A DNA stretch of 64,000 nt from Gilliamella apicola (GCF_003202915.1 NZ_QGLP01000003.1:62001-126000), one strand, 5' to 3'; shown: positions 52,048 through 61,769, numbered from the stretch's first letter. A program made the numbers and translations. Notes: generated by a model from the letters alone, not told the origin.

Positions 52048-52529
52048 AAAATTAACAATGAAACATCATTACACACAAATCTATACAAAATAATGTTAAC
52101 ATTGAACTGATTCAATGTCGATGCAAAAAATTGAGATTCATCATTTTATAATGATTTTTAATGTTTTATTTAATAGGATTTATTTTGCTTATTATTTGAT
52201 CTGCTTGTATTTTAGGCATTTTTTAATGCATTTTATAAGTTATTTTTTATTGTCGATTTATTATTAGTGCGAATTTAAAGATAACCATTAATAACTCTGT
52301 ATTATCTAATTGTTGTTTTTAATTACAACAGAACATAAAATTGATTCTAAATAGATTTTTCGCAAAATTTTTATGTAAAATTGATTTTGTAATTTCCTTT
52401 AACCAACAATGGCTGGCAAAGCTAATACAAAACCTTTATACTATGTGGCAATTTTTAGCGTAAATTTTAGTAAGATTTACGTTTTACTAAATCAAACCGT
52501 TCTTTAACATCATCAATTGGAAGAAAATT
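52048..52529. other. AT-rich divergent control region between cdiB and suhB
   Basis: About 480 nt without a gene. The cdiB side (52050-52380) is very AT-rich, a likely target for nucleoid proteins such as H-NS. The suhB side has a possible promoter (TGGCAA, 17 nt, TATACT at 52438-52443), an inverted repeat CGTAAAT/ATTTACG at 52459-52481 and a boxA-like sequence at 52499-52509. Confidence 0.5.
52499..52509 (+). promoter_or_regulatory. boxA-like Nus-factor site in the suhB leader
   Basis: GTTCTTTAACA closely matches the rRNA-leader boxA core (TGCTCTTTAACA). It ends 9 nt before the GGAAG ribosome site of suhB. In E. coli the Nus complex, which includes SuhB, binds boxA in the suhB leader and represses it, so feedback control is expected here. 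Confidence 0.7.
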
Positions 52530-53333
52530 ATGCATCCGATGCTGAATATCGCTATTCGTGCTGCTCGTAAAGCAGGTAATGTGGCCATTAAGGCTTATGA
52601 AAATCCAAGTTCAATCGAAATTGACACTAAAGGTGCTAACGATTTTGCTACTAACGCTGATCGGGCTGCTGAAGCCTTAATTATCGAAACGATCAAGAAA
52701 GCGTATCCTGATCATACGATTATTGCTGAAGAAAGCGGACTGGCTAAAGGTAATGATGCTGACACGCAATGGATTATCGACCCAATTGATGGTACCACCA
52801 ATTTTATTAAGAATATTCCTCATTTTGCGGTTTCTATCGCAGCTCGTGTTAAAGGTAAAACTGAAGTTGCTGTCGTTTATAATCCGATGAGTAATGAACT
52901 TTTTACGGCTGCTCGCGGTAAAGGTGCGCAGTTAAATGGTTACCGTATTCGAGCAAGTAATGCGAAAGATTTAGAGGGTAGTGTGCTTGCAACAGCTTTT
53001 CCTTTTAAAGCTAAACAATACAGTAATTGTTATTTCGCGGTATTGCAAAAGTTATTTACTAAGTGTGGTGATTTTCGTCGTAGTGGTTCAGCCGCGTTAG
53101 ATCTGGCTTATGTAGCATCAGGGCGCTTAGATGGCTTTTTTGAAATTGGCTTAAAACCATGGGATATTGCAGCAGGTGAGCTGATTTTACGTGAAGCTGG
53201 TGGTGTGGTTACCGATTTTGCGGGCGGTAATAACTATATGGTTTCTGGTAATATTGTGGCTGGAAATCCAAGAATCGTTAAAGATCTGCTTGTTTCTACT
53301 CAAAACGATTGGCCAGAAAATTTGCGTAATTAG
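52530..53333 (+). CDS. suhB: SuhB, inositol monophosphatase family / Nus complex protein
   Basis: A 267-residue enzyme, same length as E. coli SuhB. Metal and active-site motifs: ITAEESG-type IIAEESGLAKG, the family signature WIIDPIDGTTNFIKNIPHF and the C-terminal KPWDIAAGELILREAGG. SuhB has inositol monophosphatase activity but its main role in gammaproteobacteria is in the Nus complex that supports rRNA transcription and ribosome assembly. The ribosome site GGAAG lies 6 nt before the ATG. It is a single gene with a terminator-like hairpin after it. Confidence 0.96.
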   Translation: MHPMLNIAIRAARKAGNVAIKAYENPSSIEIDTKGANDFATNADRAAEALIIETIKKAYPDHTIIAEESGLAKGNDADTQWIIDPIDGTTNFIKNIPHFAVSIAARVKGKTEVAVVYNPMSNELFTAARGKGAQLNGYRIRASNAKDLEGSVLATAFPFKAKQYSNCYFAVLQKLFTKCGDFRRSGSAALDLAYVASGRLDGFFEIGLKPWDIAAGELILREAGGVVTDFAGGNNYMVSGNIVAGNPRIVKDLLVSTQNDWPENLRN

Positions 53334-53352
53334 TTTTACTTTCTTTAGCCAA

Positions 53353-53377
53353 ATGCAGGGATGATTGATCCCTGCAT
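53353..53377. terminator. Hairpin after suhB
   Basis: A 9-bp perfect stem ATGCAGGGA / TCCCTGCAT with a 7-nt loop, 20 nt after suhB and before the convergent HxlR gene. The T-tract is weak. Confidence 0.6.
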
Positions 53378-53406
53378 GTTATACTTTTCCTCAGCCATAA
53401 AAGTAA

Positions 53407-53811
53407 TTATTTAGCCTCATTTAATGCGGTCATTGAACAATTAACTTGTAAGCCTTGATTGTTTAGATAGTCACTGCCCCATATATACATTGATTCAAGC
53501 ACTGGCCTGATACTTTTGCCAAAATTGGTTAAAGAATATTCAACCTTAGGTGGCACCACCGGAAAAACTTGTCGATGAATTAAACCATTTGCTTCAAGTT
53601 CACGTAGTTGTTGGGTTAACATTTTCGGGGTAGCCGTTGGAATTTCCTTACGTAATTGAGAAAATCTTAAGGTAGTTTCGGTTATGAGCTTCCATAAAAT
53701 GAGTGATTTGTATTTACCACCAATCATATTAATTGTGGCATCAACTGGACAACGGGTGATTGATTGATGCTCTTTTTCACAGCAATTTTTGTTTATTGAA
53801 TCATTTTGCAT
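53407..53811 (-). CDS. HxlR-family transcriptional regulator, divergent from copA
   Basis: A 134-residue winged-helix regulator with the HxlR signature: CPVDATINMIGGKYKSLILW, then LRFSQLRKEIPTATPKMLTQ and YSLTNFGKSIRPVLE. Cysteines are clustered at the N-terminus (NKNCCEKEH, then RCPVD) with another near the C-terminus. Family members often sense electrophiles or oxidants through Cys. It is divergent from copA across 120 nt, so it may control copA, although MerR-type CueR is the usual regulator of copA. The effector is unknown. Confidence 0.88.
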   Translation of the reverse strand: MQNDSINKNCCEKEHQSITRCPVDATINMIGGKYKSLILWKLITETTLRFSQLRKEIPTATPKMLTQQLRELEANGLIHRQVFPVVPPKVEYSLTNFGKSIRPVLESMYIWGSDYLNNQGLQVNCSMTALNEAK

Positions 53812-53931
53812 TCGGTTATCTCAATAATATCTTTTTGGGTAGTATATATCAAAAAAGTGCATTCTTGTTAAAAGGATAATTATTATTACAATAGCTATCT
53901 AAACCAGACCAAAAATTAAGGGATGTGTTAA

Positions 53932-56133
53932 ATGAAAACTGTCGAATACCATTTTTTTGTTGAAGAGATGAGCTGCGCATCATGCGTTAGTCGTGTAGAA
54001 AAAGCATTAAGAAAGATTGATGGCGTGATTGATGTTAGTGTTAACCTAGCAACTGAAAAGGCCACCGTTGAGGCCAATGCCAATGTAAAATTAGACACTT
54101 TAATGGCTGCGGTAGATAAAGCTGGTTACCACGCGGTGAAGATAACCGAGCCGGAAATTCATGCCAAAGATATAAATAAGCAAGCGTCACTCTGGCTGAT
54201 TATTATCTCGGTTATCCTAGCGATTCCTTTTGTGTTGCCGATGTTACTTGAGCCATTTGGCATTCATTGGATGATGCCTGCTTGGTTGCAATTAATTATT
54301 GCCTCGGTTGTGCAATTTGGGCTTGGAGCTAAGTTTTATCGTAGTGGTTTTAATGCTGCTAAGGCGTTGTCCGGTAATATGGATCTGTTAGTGGCTATTG
54401 GTACCAGTGCTGCTTATGGATTGTCACTTTATCAGCTTATTATCGGTAATAACGATCATCTTTATTTCGAGTCATCGGTTGTTATTATTACGTTAATTTT
54501 GATTGGTAAATGGTTAGAGTCAAGAGCCAAACATCAAACGACCCAAGCGATTGAAGCACTTTCCGCGCTGCGCCCGGAAGTTGCATTAGTTCGACAAGGT
54601 AATCAAGAGGTAAGTTTGCCGATAAATCAGGTTAAGGTTAATGATGTGATTGTGATTAAACCAGGTGAGCGAGTTCCTGTTGATGGTGTGGTTATTGACG
54701 GTGCATCAAGTTGTGATGAATCTATGTTGACGGGAGAAAGTTTTCCGGTTAGTAAAATCCTCAATAGTGTGGTAACCGGTGGCACCATTAATGGTGAAGG
54801 ATTATTGATAGTAAAAACCACGGCCGTTCAAGCTGATTCGACTTTGTCTAAGATTATCGCTATGGTCGAATCTGCTCAAGCGAAAAAAGCGCCAATTCAA
54901 CGTATTGTCGATCGAATAAGTGCTATTTTTGTTCCTGTAATTTTAATCATTGCACTGATTACACTGCTTGCTTGGGGCGTTATTTCTCATGATTGGCAGC
55001 AAGCTTTACTACATGCGGTCGCCGTGTTAGTGATTGCTTGCCCATGTGCATTAGGATTGGCGACACCAACGGCGATAATGGTTGGTACAGGTGTTGCTGC
55101 TCGCCATGGTATTTTGATTAAAGATGCCGAGGCGCTTGAAACCTTACATAACATTAATACGGTAGCATTTGATAAAACTGGCACATTAACCATTGGTAAA
55201 CCAGAATTAGTTGAACTGGATGTAATGGGCACAGAAACTGCCGATCAAATTCTCGCACTAGCGGTATCAATGCAAGCTGGAAGTGAGCATCCACTCGCTA
55301 AAGCAATTTTAGCGAAAGCTAAATCACATAATTATGCGCAGAATATTACCTCAGTTGCTGGTTCAGGGGTAATGGCAACCATTGATAATCATGAATATTA
55401 TTTAGGTAGTTTACGTTGGATGAAATCGTTAAATGCCTATTTTGTGGATATGCAGGATAAAATTAATGAACTGACGCAAAAAGGTTATACAATCTCATTT
55501 TTAGCCAAACAGCAATCGGAAAATGGTGTTGTGATATTAGCCTTATTTGGTTTTGCCGATGTGATTAAATCGGAAGCGAAAAGCGCCATTGATGCATTAC
55601 ATCAACTCAACGTAAATACGGTTATGTTAACCGGTGACAATCAGCAAGCGGCTAATTATGTAGCACAGCAATTACATTTAGATAAAGTTATTGCTGAGGT
55701 TTTACCACAAGATAAAGCTAATTATATTTATCAATTACAAAAAGAGAGCCAAAACCTTAACAATAGAAATAGTAATCATAAAGTGGCAATGGTGGGTGAC
55801 GGTATTAATGATGCTCCAGCTTTAGCTGCGGCTGATATTGGTATTGCTATGGGAACGGGGACCGATGTCGCGATGCATGCAGCAAGTATAACCTTGATGC
55901 GCGGCAATCTATTTTTAATTGCTGATGCCATTGATATCTCACGAAGAACCTACAATAAAATTAAACAAAATTTATTTTGGGCTTTTTTCTATAATTTAAT
56001 TGGCATTCCACTTGCTGCCTTCGGCTTCTTAAATCCAATGATAGCCGGCGCTGCTATGGCACTTAGCAGTGTAAGTGTAGTGACTAATGCTTTATTGTTA
56101 AAACGTTGGCAAGCACGTTCTGGGTCAAAATAA
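53932..56133 (+). CDS. copA: Copper-exporting P1B-type ATPase CopA
   Basis: A 733-residue Cu(I) efflux pump of the inner membrane. It has one N-terminal heavy-metal domain with C15-x-x-C18 (MSCASC), eight membrane helices, the actuator TGES, the ion-path CPC in ACPCALGLATPTA, the phosphorylated DKTGT and the hinge GDGINDAPAL. The last helices carry the MALSSVSVVTNA pattern of Cu(I) pumps. E. coli CopA has two N-terminal metal domains and is about 100 residues longer; one is normal for many others. Confidence 0.95.
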   Translation: MKTVEYHFFVEEMSCASCVSRVEKALRKIDGVIDVSVNLATEKATVEANANVKLDTLMAAVDKAGYHAVKITEPEIHAKDINKQASLWLIIISVILAIPFVLPMLLEPFGIHWMMPAWLQLIIASVVQFGLGAKFYRSGFNAAKALSGNMDLLVAIGTSAAYGLSLYQLIIGNNDHLYFESSVVIITLILIGKWLESRAKHQTTQAIEALSALRPEVALVRQGNQEVSLPINQVKVNDVIVIKPGERVPVDGVVIDGASSCDESMLTGESFPVSKILNSVVTGGTINGEGLLIVKTTAVQADSTLSKIIAMVESAQAKKAPIQRIVDRISAIFVPVILIIALITLLAWGVISHDWQQALLHAVAVLVIACPCALGLATPTAIMVGTGVAARHGILIKDAEALETLHNINTVAFDKTGTLTIGKPELVELDVMGTETADQILALAVSMQAGSEHPLAKAILAKAKSHNYAQNITSVAGSGVMATIDNHEYYLGSLRWMKSLNAYFVDMQDKINELTQKGYTISFLAKQQSENGVVILALFGFADVIKSEAKSAIDALHQLNVNTVMLTGDNQQAANYVAQQLHLDKVIAEVLPQDKANYIYQLQKESQNLNNRNSNHKVAMVGDGINDAPALAAADIGIAMGTGTDVAMHAASITLMRGNLFLIADAIDISRRTYNKIKQNLFWAFFYNLIGIPLAAFGFLNPMIAGAAMALSSVSVVTNALLLKRWQARSGSK

Positions 56134-56453
56134 TTTTATTTTGACCTAATTCTTTATGGTAATAAATTAATTTTAGAACAAGTTATTAATGCAAATATTG
56201 TCCCAAATTAGTCGATTTTGGATCCTTTTTATTGCTCAGTTCTAACAAGGAGTAAATTAGTGGCGAATATAATATAAATCAGAATGAAACTAACTGAAAA
56301 AACGATTAATTGGATAAGTATAAATATTTCACTATGTGAAGATTCAAATACTTGATTGAAAAAGCACCATCTTATAGGGTGTTTTTTCAATCGATAAATC
56401 ATTTTCAGATAAATTAAAGCCAAAAACCGGCAAAATTTTCCTATCGGAATAGC
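56134..56453. other. Intergenic region between convergent copA and the esterase gene
   Basis: About 320 nt holding a strong bidirectional terminator. A 64-codon hydrophobic open frame at 56229-56423 (minus) runs through the terminator and has no ribosome site, so I do not count it as a gene. Confidence 0.6.
56354..56392. terminator. Bidirectional terminator between copA and the beta-lactamase-fold gene
   Basis: A long stem GATTGAAAAAGCACC / GGGTGTTTTTTCAATC with a short loop has A/T runs inside the arms that give T-tracts on both strands. It serves convergent genes. Confidence 0.8.
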
Positions 56454-56454
56454 A

Positions 56455-57624
56455 TCATGCTAAACAATGATAAATAGCATCTCTAATTTTTACTGGATAG
56501 CGTCCCAACATTCCTTCAATTGCGGTATTAGTCAAAATGACTACAGCTAATTCTTGTTGAGGGTCATAAAACCAATTATGACCATACACACCGCCCCATT
56601 GAATTGTTCCTTTACTCTGAGGTGTTTGTGCTAAGATCGGGTCATCAAGCACCGCACCACCATAACCGAATCCCCATCCTGGTCCTTTTGTACCATATTC
56701 ACTACTTATATAACACTTCGCCATTGTATCCATTAGTTTATTGCTACTTAAATCATTATTTATTGAAGTTAGTGATAACAGAAATTGCATAAAATCTGGT
56801 GCAGTACCAACCATACCAGCCCCACCTGAATGGTAGGCTTTAGGATTAAATATGCGTTTAGGATCATAAGAAACAATCCCGTTATTCCATGATTCATCTA
56901 ATTGCATAAAATAAGGGCTTGGCATAGGTAATGGTTCCGGTAAAGCATTATAATAGTGAGTAACTAATTGATTATTATCTGGTATGGTAAAGCCAGTATT
57001 TGCCATATTCAAAGGAATTGTTATGGTAGTTTTTATTATTTCTTCTAATGGTTGTTGAGTGACGGCAGTTAATACTCCACCTAGGACATCTAATGCCAAT
57101 GAATAACACCAATTTGTTCCAGGTGCAAAAAGAAGAGGAGCTTTTGATAACCGATGAAGATTTTCATCTAAATCAGTTGCTATTTGATCAAAGCCGTCTG
57201 AAATCTGTAATGTATTATAAATGCCTTCACCATGAGGTTCGCAAAAACGATATTTTAGTCCCGCACTATGGGTTAATAAGTGATGCAAAGTAATAACTGG
57301 TTGCTGGCCATTTTCTAGTTTTGGAGTGAAATAAGGTAGATAATTAGTAACAGGCGAATCCAATTTTAGTAGCCCTTTTTCTGCTAAACATAATGCGGCT
57401 GCACTAACTATCGGTTTGGTAACGGATGAAAGCAAAAATTGTGAGTCAACTTGCATTGTTGATTTTTGTTCTTTATCAGCATAGCCGGATGCTTGTTGAT
57501 AGATTATTTGTCCCTCTTTAGCAACCATAACAACAGATCCAACTATATGTTTTTTATCTATCGCATATTGATTCACTTTATTGATTGCTTGTCCAACATT
57601 TGCAGAAAAACGACTAACTTTCAT
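56455..57624 (-). CDS. Serine hydrolase of the beta-lactamase/esterase family (EstB-like)
   Basis: A 389-residue protein of the PF00144 family. The nucleophile motif S67-V-T-K70 (FLLSSVTKP) is present. The second motif is YSL in NWCYSLALDVLG where beta-lactamases have YxN, and the third region reads WGGVYGHNWFYDP as in EstB-type esterases. No signal peptide is visible, which argues against a periplasmic beta-lactamase. Substrate unknown; an esterase or peptidase is most likely. It is a single gene, convergent with copA. Confidence 0.85.
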   Translation of the reverse strand: MKVSRFSANVGQAINKVNQYAIDKKHIVGSVVMVAKEGQIIYQQASGYADKEQKSTMQVDSQFLLSSVTKPIVSAAALCLAEKGLLKLDSPVTNYLPYFTPKLENGQQPVITLHHLLTHSAGLKYRFCEPHGEGIYNTLQISDGFDQIATDLDENLHRLSKAPLLFAPGTNWCYSLALDVLGGVLTAVTQQPLEEIIKTTITIPLNMANTGFTIPDNNQLVTHYYNALPEPLPMPSPYFMQLDESWNNGIVSYDPKRIFNPKAYHSGGAGMVGTAPDFMQFLLSLTSINNDLSSNKLMDTMAKCYISSEYGTKGPGWGFGYGGAVLDDPILAQTPQSKGTIQWGGVYGHNWFYDPQQELAVVILTNTAIEGMLGRYPVKIRDAIYHCLA

Positions 57625-57950
57625 TTTTATTTTAACTCTTGATTGATTATTATTTCACCTAATAGTATATGTTTTTTGTAAGGTAGTAAATATGCTAAAT
57701 GAATTTATTTTGACGGAGTTTAGTTGAGTTGGCTTGCTATTAATGGGTATATTGATGTAATTTAAAATTATTTTTCTATTACCGGTTCGATTTGATTTGT
57801 TTGTATAAAGTGTATTCTGTTTAGCCATGAAGAACCACAGCCCTGTTATGTATAAGGTTGCTTAATTATATAATCTAATTCAGGTTAGTATGATTAGATT
57901 GAATTTGGTTTAGTGTCAATTAGGCTCAAGCACATTTTTATTCTTATAAT
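57625..57950. other. Gap between tilS and the esterase gene
   Basis: 326 nt of AT-rich sequence. It contains an inverted repeat AATCTAAT (57872-57879) / ATTAGATT (57893-57900) that may be the end of the tilS transcript. No gene is seen. Confidence 0.5.
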
Positions 57951-59255
57951 TTATTTTAGATTAAAACCAACTTGTGATCCTTTACCTTGTTCAGTAACAA
58001 ATACCCCGACAGCACTAATCAATTGCTCATTATAGTAAATTAATGGAATACGGTTGCGCATCCAAGGCGGAATATGATGTTCTTGCCACAGTTTTTTTAT
58101 CGATCGTGATCCTTTGCGCTGCACAATTTGAAACTGACCTTGCGCATGAAAACGTACCGAAACCGTCTCATCTTTATGTGGTAAACGGCAGGTTAGATCA
58201 GTTTGATAATTAGGCTGTAAATGGCCTAAATTATCAGGCAAAGTGAGTGACGTAGCTAAATCCCAAGGCAGGATTTGCTGTTCAATATCTTGAAATAGAG
58301 GCAATAAATAAAGTTGGTTTTGATAGCGGCGAATCTGTCGATTATGCAAAATAAATTGTGGATTAGCATCATCTTTCGCTTGAATAACGGTTTGCCAAAT
58401 TAGTGAGAGTTGCTTTCGGCTTGGCATGCCGATATGTTGTTCTTTAAACCACATTCGCAATATTGCATTACGTTTATAATCTGAATAATCACATAGTGGT
58501 TGAATATTAAGTTGTTTGGCATTGCCAATAATTTGTTTAAATTCTGCCGATAAAAGCTCATGGATTAATGCTTCTTGCTGTTGACATAACTCGGCACTAC
58601 GCGCCACCATTTGCGAGAAATGTGGCCAACGCTGATTAAGTGTTGGTAGTACCTTTAAACGTAAAAAATTACGATCGTAATGGTCATCTTGATTACTTTC
58701 ATCTTCTATCCAAATTAATTGCTGTTGATTGGCATACTGTTCAATCTCTTGACGAGAAATCGTGAGTAGCGGCCGAAGATGTTGGCCATTTTCAAGTGGC
58801 ATAGCGGATAAGCCAGCAGGACCACTACCACGTTTTAAGGCTAGGAAGAAAGTTTCACATTGATCGTCAAGGTGCTGAGCAGTACATAACAACTCATCAC
58901 TTTTTAAATGTCGATAAATAGCTTGATAGCGAGCTTCTCTGGCTTGTTCTTCAATATTGCCCGCCGCTCTATCAAGTTTGACTTTTTCAATAATCAAAGG
59001 AATTTGCCAAACATGGCATTGTTGCAGGCAATGTTCAGCCCAACTATCAGCGTTTTTGCTTAAACCATGGTGAATATAAATGGCTCTAAGTTGTAAATTT
59101 TGTAACTTTTGTCTCAAGTTGACTAATGCTTGCAGTAAAACAGTCGAATCGACACCACCACTAAAAGCAACCAGTAGTGATTGTCGACCGTTTAGATGTT
59201 GTAAAATTGTTTGTTCAATAATACTTTTAGTCTTAGCTTGATTTTGATGACTCAT
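57951..59255 (-). CDS. tilS: tRNA(Ile)-lysidine synthetase TilS
   Basis: A 434-residue enzyme that modifies C34 of the CAU-anticodon isoleucine tRNA to lysidine so it reads AUA; it is essential. The PP-loop SGGVDS lies at residues 32-37 (VAFSGGVDSTVLL), with QHLDDQCETFFLALKRGSG in the catalytic domain and the C-terminal tRNA-binding domain (VQRKGSRSIKKLWQEHHIPP, WMRNRIPLIYYNEQLIS). It begins 11 nt after metC on the same strand, so the two are probably one operon. Confidence 0.96.
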   Translation of the reverse strand: MSHQNQAKTKSIIEQTILQHLNGRQSLLVAFSGGVDSTVLLQALVNLRQKLQNLQLRAIYIHHGLSKNADSWAEHCLQQCHVWQIPLIIEKVKLDRAAGNIEEQAREARYQAIYRHLKSDELLCTAQHLDDQCETFFLALKRGSGPAGLSAMPLENGQHLRPLLTISRQEIEQYANQQQLIWIEDESNQDDHYDRNFLRLKVLPTLNQRWPHFSQMVARSAELCQQQEALIHELLSAEFKQIIGNAKQLNIQPLCDYSDYKRNAILRMWFKEQHIGMPSRKQLSLIWQTVIQAKDDANPQFILHNRQIRRYQNQLYLLPLFQDIEQQILPWDLATSLTLPDNLGHLQPNYQTDLTCRLPHKDETVSVRFHAQGQFQIVQRKGSRSIKKLWQEHHIPPWMRNRIPLIYYNEQLISAVGVFVTEQGKGSQVGFNLK

Positions 59256-59266
59256 CGGTTATCCAT

Positions 59267-60484
59267 CTATACTAAACTTTGTAATGCATTAACTTTGTTT
59301 TTATGCAATTTAATTCTATCTAAGCCAGCGGAAAGATCGGCGATTAAATCATCAGGATCTTCAAGACCAATATGTAATCGAATTAATGTACCAGTGAAAT
59401 CAATACCTGATACCGGTCGTATTTTTGCCAGATCTTCTGGTTGGTTGGCTAAAATTAATGATTCAAATCCACCCCATGAATACGCCATTGAAAAGTGAGT
59501 CATATTATCCAAGAAATCAGATAGTTGTACATCACTTAAATGATCTTTAAGTACAAAAGAAAATAGACCACTAGCACCACTAAAATCACGTTTAAAAAAC
59601 TCATGCCCTTTACAACTTGCTAAAGCCGGATGATTAACAGTTGCCACTTTAGGATGATTAGCTAACCAGTTTGCCACTTTTAAGCTACTTTCGTGATGTT
59701 GTTTTAGTCTAACCGCCAACGTTCGTAATCCTCGTGCTGCCATATAAGCGGTATCGGCATCACACATTTGTCCCATTAGATAAGAACGTTCACGTAATTG
59801 ATCCCAACAACGTTGATTAGCAACAGCAGTACCTAACATGGCATCGGAGTGGCCGATTAAGTACTTAGTACCCGCTTGAATGGAGATATCAACATCGTGC
59901 TCTAACGCTTTGAATAAAACGCCAGCACTCCAAGTGTTATCCATCATAATGACAATTTCCGGATTTACCTTGCGAATTGTTTTAACAATTGCTGGTACAT
60001 CATGCAGCTCCATCGTGATTGAGCTTGGTGATTCAAGAAATACCACTTTGGTATTTGGTTTAATATGATTCGTGATATAACGACCAATTAGCGGAGAAAA
60101 ATAATCGGTTTCCACACCAAAATCTTTGAGTATATGTTCACAAAATTCTTGCGTTGGTTCGTAACTGGCTTCTGATACCAGAATATGATCACCGGTTTTT
60201 ACAAAAGCTAAGATAGCATTTGCAATAGCTGCCGCACCACAAGGATAGAGGTAACAACCAGTACCACCTTCAATTTCCACCATGGCATCTTGCAAGGCAA
60301 AATGAGTTAATGTACCGCGACGACCGTAAAATAGTGCTCCTTTAGTGCGATTTTCCATCGCTTCTTTTTTTGTCTCAATTGAATCAAAAACCAGCGATGA
60401 TGCTCGCTGAATAACTGAGTTAACTGCACCTTGGGTATAGCGTTTTTTTCGACCAGCATGAACTAATTTTGTTTGTAATGACAT
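59267..60484 (-). CDS. metC: Cystathionine beta-lyase MetC
   Basis: A 405-residue Cys/Met-metabolism PLP enzyme that converts cystathionine to homocysteine. The PLP-binding Lys lies in [19 protein letters not shown]; the N-terminal [17 protein letters not shown] and [20 protein letters not shown] stretches and the C-terminal SWGGFESLI are typical of MetC rather than MetB. Length as in E. coli (395). No MetJ box was found upstream. It leads the metC-tilS pair. Confidence 0.94.
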   Translation of the reverse strand: MSLQTKLVHAGRKKRYTQGAVNSVIQRASSLVFDSIETKKEAMENRTKGALFYGRRGTLTHFALQDAMVEIEGGTGCYLYPCGAAAIANAILAFVKTGDHILVSEASYEPTQEFCEHILKDFGVETDYFSPLIGRYITNHIKPNTKVVFLESPSSITMELHDVPAIVKTIRKVNPEIVIMMDNTWSAGVLFKALEHDVDISIQAGTKYLIGHSDAMLGTAVANQRCWDQLRERSYLMGQMCDADTAYMAARGLRTLAVRLKQHHESSLKVANWLANHPKVATVNHPALASCKGHEFFKRDFSGASGLFSFVLKDHLSDVQLSDFLDNMTHFSMAYSWGGFESLILANQPEDLAKIRPVSGIDFTGTLIRLHIGLEDPDDLIADLSAGLDRIKLHKNKVNALQSLV

Positions 60485-60581
60485 GATGTATCCTTAGTGA
60501 TCTAATAATTTCGATAACAGTTAGCATAGCATGCTGTTAAAATAGTAAAAAATAATTTTTGTTTAAATTGGCTTACACAAC

Positions 60582-61199
60582 ATGTTAATTGCTCAACTTG
60601 CTCATTTAGATACGGCGGAAGTGAACTATTCACTATTATCACCACAAATCATTAATGATGCTGAGTCATTAAGTGGTTCACGAAAAAAACAGTTTTTAGT
60701 CTGTCGTTCAATTTTAGCTAGTTTACTTAAACAATATTGTCATATTGATAGTTTGCCTCCCATCATTATTGGTGATAATAGCCGTCCTTGCTTTTTACAA
60801 CATAACCTGCCTGATTTTAATATCAGTCATAGTAAAGATTGGGTGGCAGTTGCCATATCCTTAAATGGTAGGGTTGGGATTGATATTGAAGTTGCTAGGC
60901 AGCGTAAAAATTATCTGAATGTCGCCAAAAATTATTTTGCTAATGAAGAATATCAATGGATATTAAAACAATCGGATACTTTAGCGGCGTTTTGGCAACT
61001 TTGGACATTAAAAGAGTCAGCCCTTAAATTATATGCGAAAGGTGTTTGGCAAATGAAATCGGTAAAAGTTGATGTCGCAAACCAGTTGATTAGTGCGCCA
61101 TTTGGACAGGATTTTTATTATCAATATCAGCAAGTGGCATCGGTTCATCTTGCTGTTAATCAGAATAAACCAATCAAAAAATTTATTCTGCAAACTTAA
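60582..61199 (+). CDS. 4'-phosphopantetheinyl transferase family protein (AcpT/Sfp-like)
   Basis: A 205-residue Sfp-type transferase that attaches phosphopantetheine from CoA to carrier proteins. The Mg-binding VGIDIEVARQRK and the WTLKESALKLYAKG motif are both intact. AcpS-type enzymes are shorter (about 125 residues), so this is the second type, similar to AcpT. No polyketide or NRPS gene is in view, so its carrier protein is unknown. It is a single gene divergent from metC. Confidence 0.87.
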   Translation: MLIAQLAHLDTAEVNYSLLSPQIINDAESLSGSRKKQFLVCRSILASLLKQYCHIDSLPPIIIGDNSRPCFLQHNLPDFNISHSKDWVAVAISLNGRVGIDIEVARQRKNYLNVAKNYFANEEYQWILKQSDTLAAFWQLWTLKESALKLYAKGVWQMKSVKVDVANQLISAPFGQDFYYQYQQVASVHLAVNQNKPIKKFILQT

Positions 61200-61207
61200 T
61201 CTATTAA

Positions 61208-61236
61208 TAATCTGCTACTAATGTGGTAGCAGATTA
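61208..61236. terminator. Hairpin between convergent AcpT-like gene and ftnA
   Basis: An 11-bp perfect stem TAATCTGCTAC / GTAGCAGATTA with a 7-nt loop. It lies 9 nt past the transferase stop and just before the ftnA end. Confidence 0.7.
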
Positions 61237-61247
61237 ATATCATCAAT

Positions 61248-61769
61248 TTACTCTTCGCTTGAGGTCGTTAGGCCTGATTCACTTAACGTTTTATTGAAGT
61301 CTTTATCCATAAAGAATAAATCACGTTTGTTTTCACCAACTAATTCGAGTTTATCAACAATGCTCTTGAACAGTTTTTCTTCCTCATGTTGTTCAGCTAC
61401 ATACCATTGTAAAAAGTTGAAGGTTGAAAAATCTTTTTGGGTTAAAGCATAGTCAACAAGTTCATTAATTTCTTTGGTAATTTTAAGTTCATGTTGATAT
61501 GCCGCTTTAAACACATCAAGTAGTGATTTATATTCTGATTCTGGCGCTGCAATTTTGCCAATAAGCGCTAACGAACCGCAATCTAACACATAATCAAATA
61601 AGCGTTCCATATGTTGCCGCTCTTCTCCGGCATGATCTCTTAAAAATTTTCCGAAAGATGGAAAATTTTGATCATCACACCATGCGCTCATTTGTAGGTA
61701 AAGGTTAGAAGAGTAGAATTCTAGATTTAATTGGTCATTAAGTTTTTTGACCATTTGGTTGGTTAACAT
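61248..61769 (-). CDS. ftnA: Non-haem ferritin FtnA
   Basis: A 173-residue iron-storage ferritin. The ferroxidase-centre ligands E17 (NLEFYSSNLY) and E50 with H53 (HAGEERQHMERL) match E. coli numbering. Later ligands lie in the ITKEINELVDYA and WYVAEQHEEEKLFKSI segments. It oxidises Fe(II) and stores it in a 24-mer shell in the cytoplasm. The C-terminus is a few residues longer than in E. coli. A Fur-like sequence lies upstream (61821-61838). Confidence 0.95.
   Translation of the reverse strand: MLTNQMVKKLNDQLNLEFYSSNLYLQMSAWCDDQNFPSFGKFLRDHAGEERQHMERLFDYVLDCGSLALIGKIAAPESEYKSLLDVFKAAYQHELKITKEINELVDYALTQKDFSTFNFLQWYVAEQHEEEKLFKSIVDKLELVGENKRDLFFMDKDFNKTLSESGLTTSSEE

Noticed and set aside
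56229-56423. 64-codon hydrophobic minus-strand frame after copA
   Set aside because: It spans a strong bidirectional terminator, has no ribosome site and no family resemblance; chance frame in AT-rich DNA.
56455-57624. Possible beta-lactamase resistance gene
   Set aside because: No signal peptide, YSL instead of YxN, and an EstB-type third motif point to an esterase-like hydrolase.
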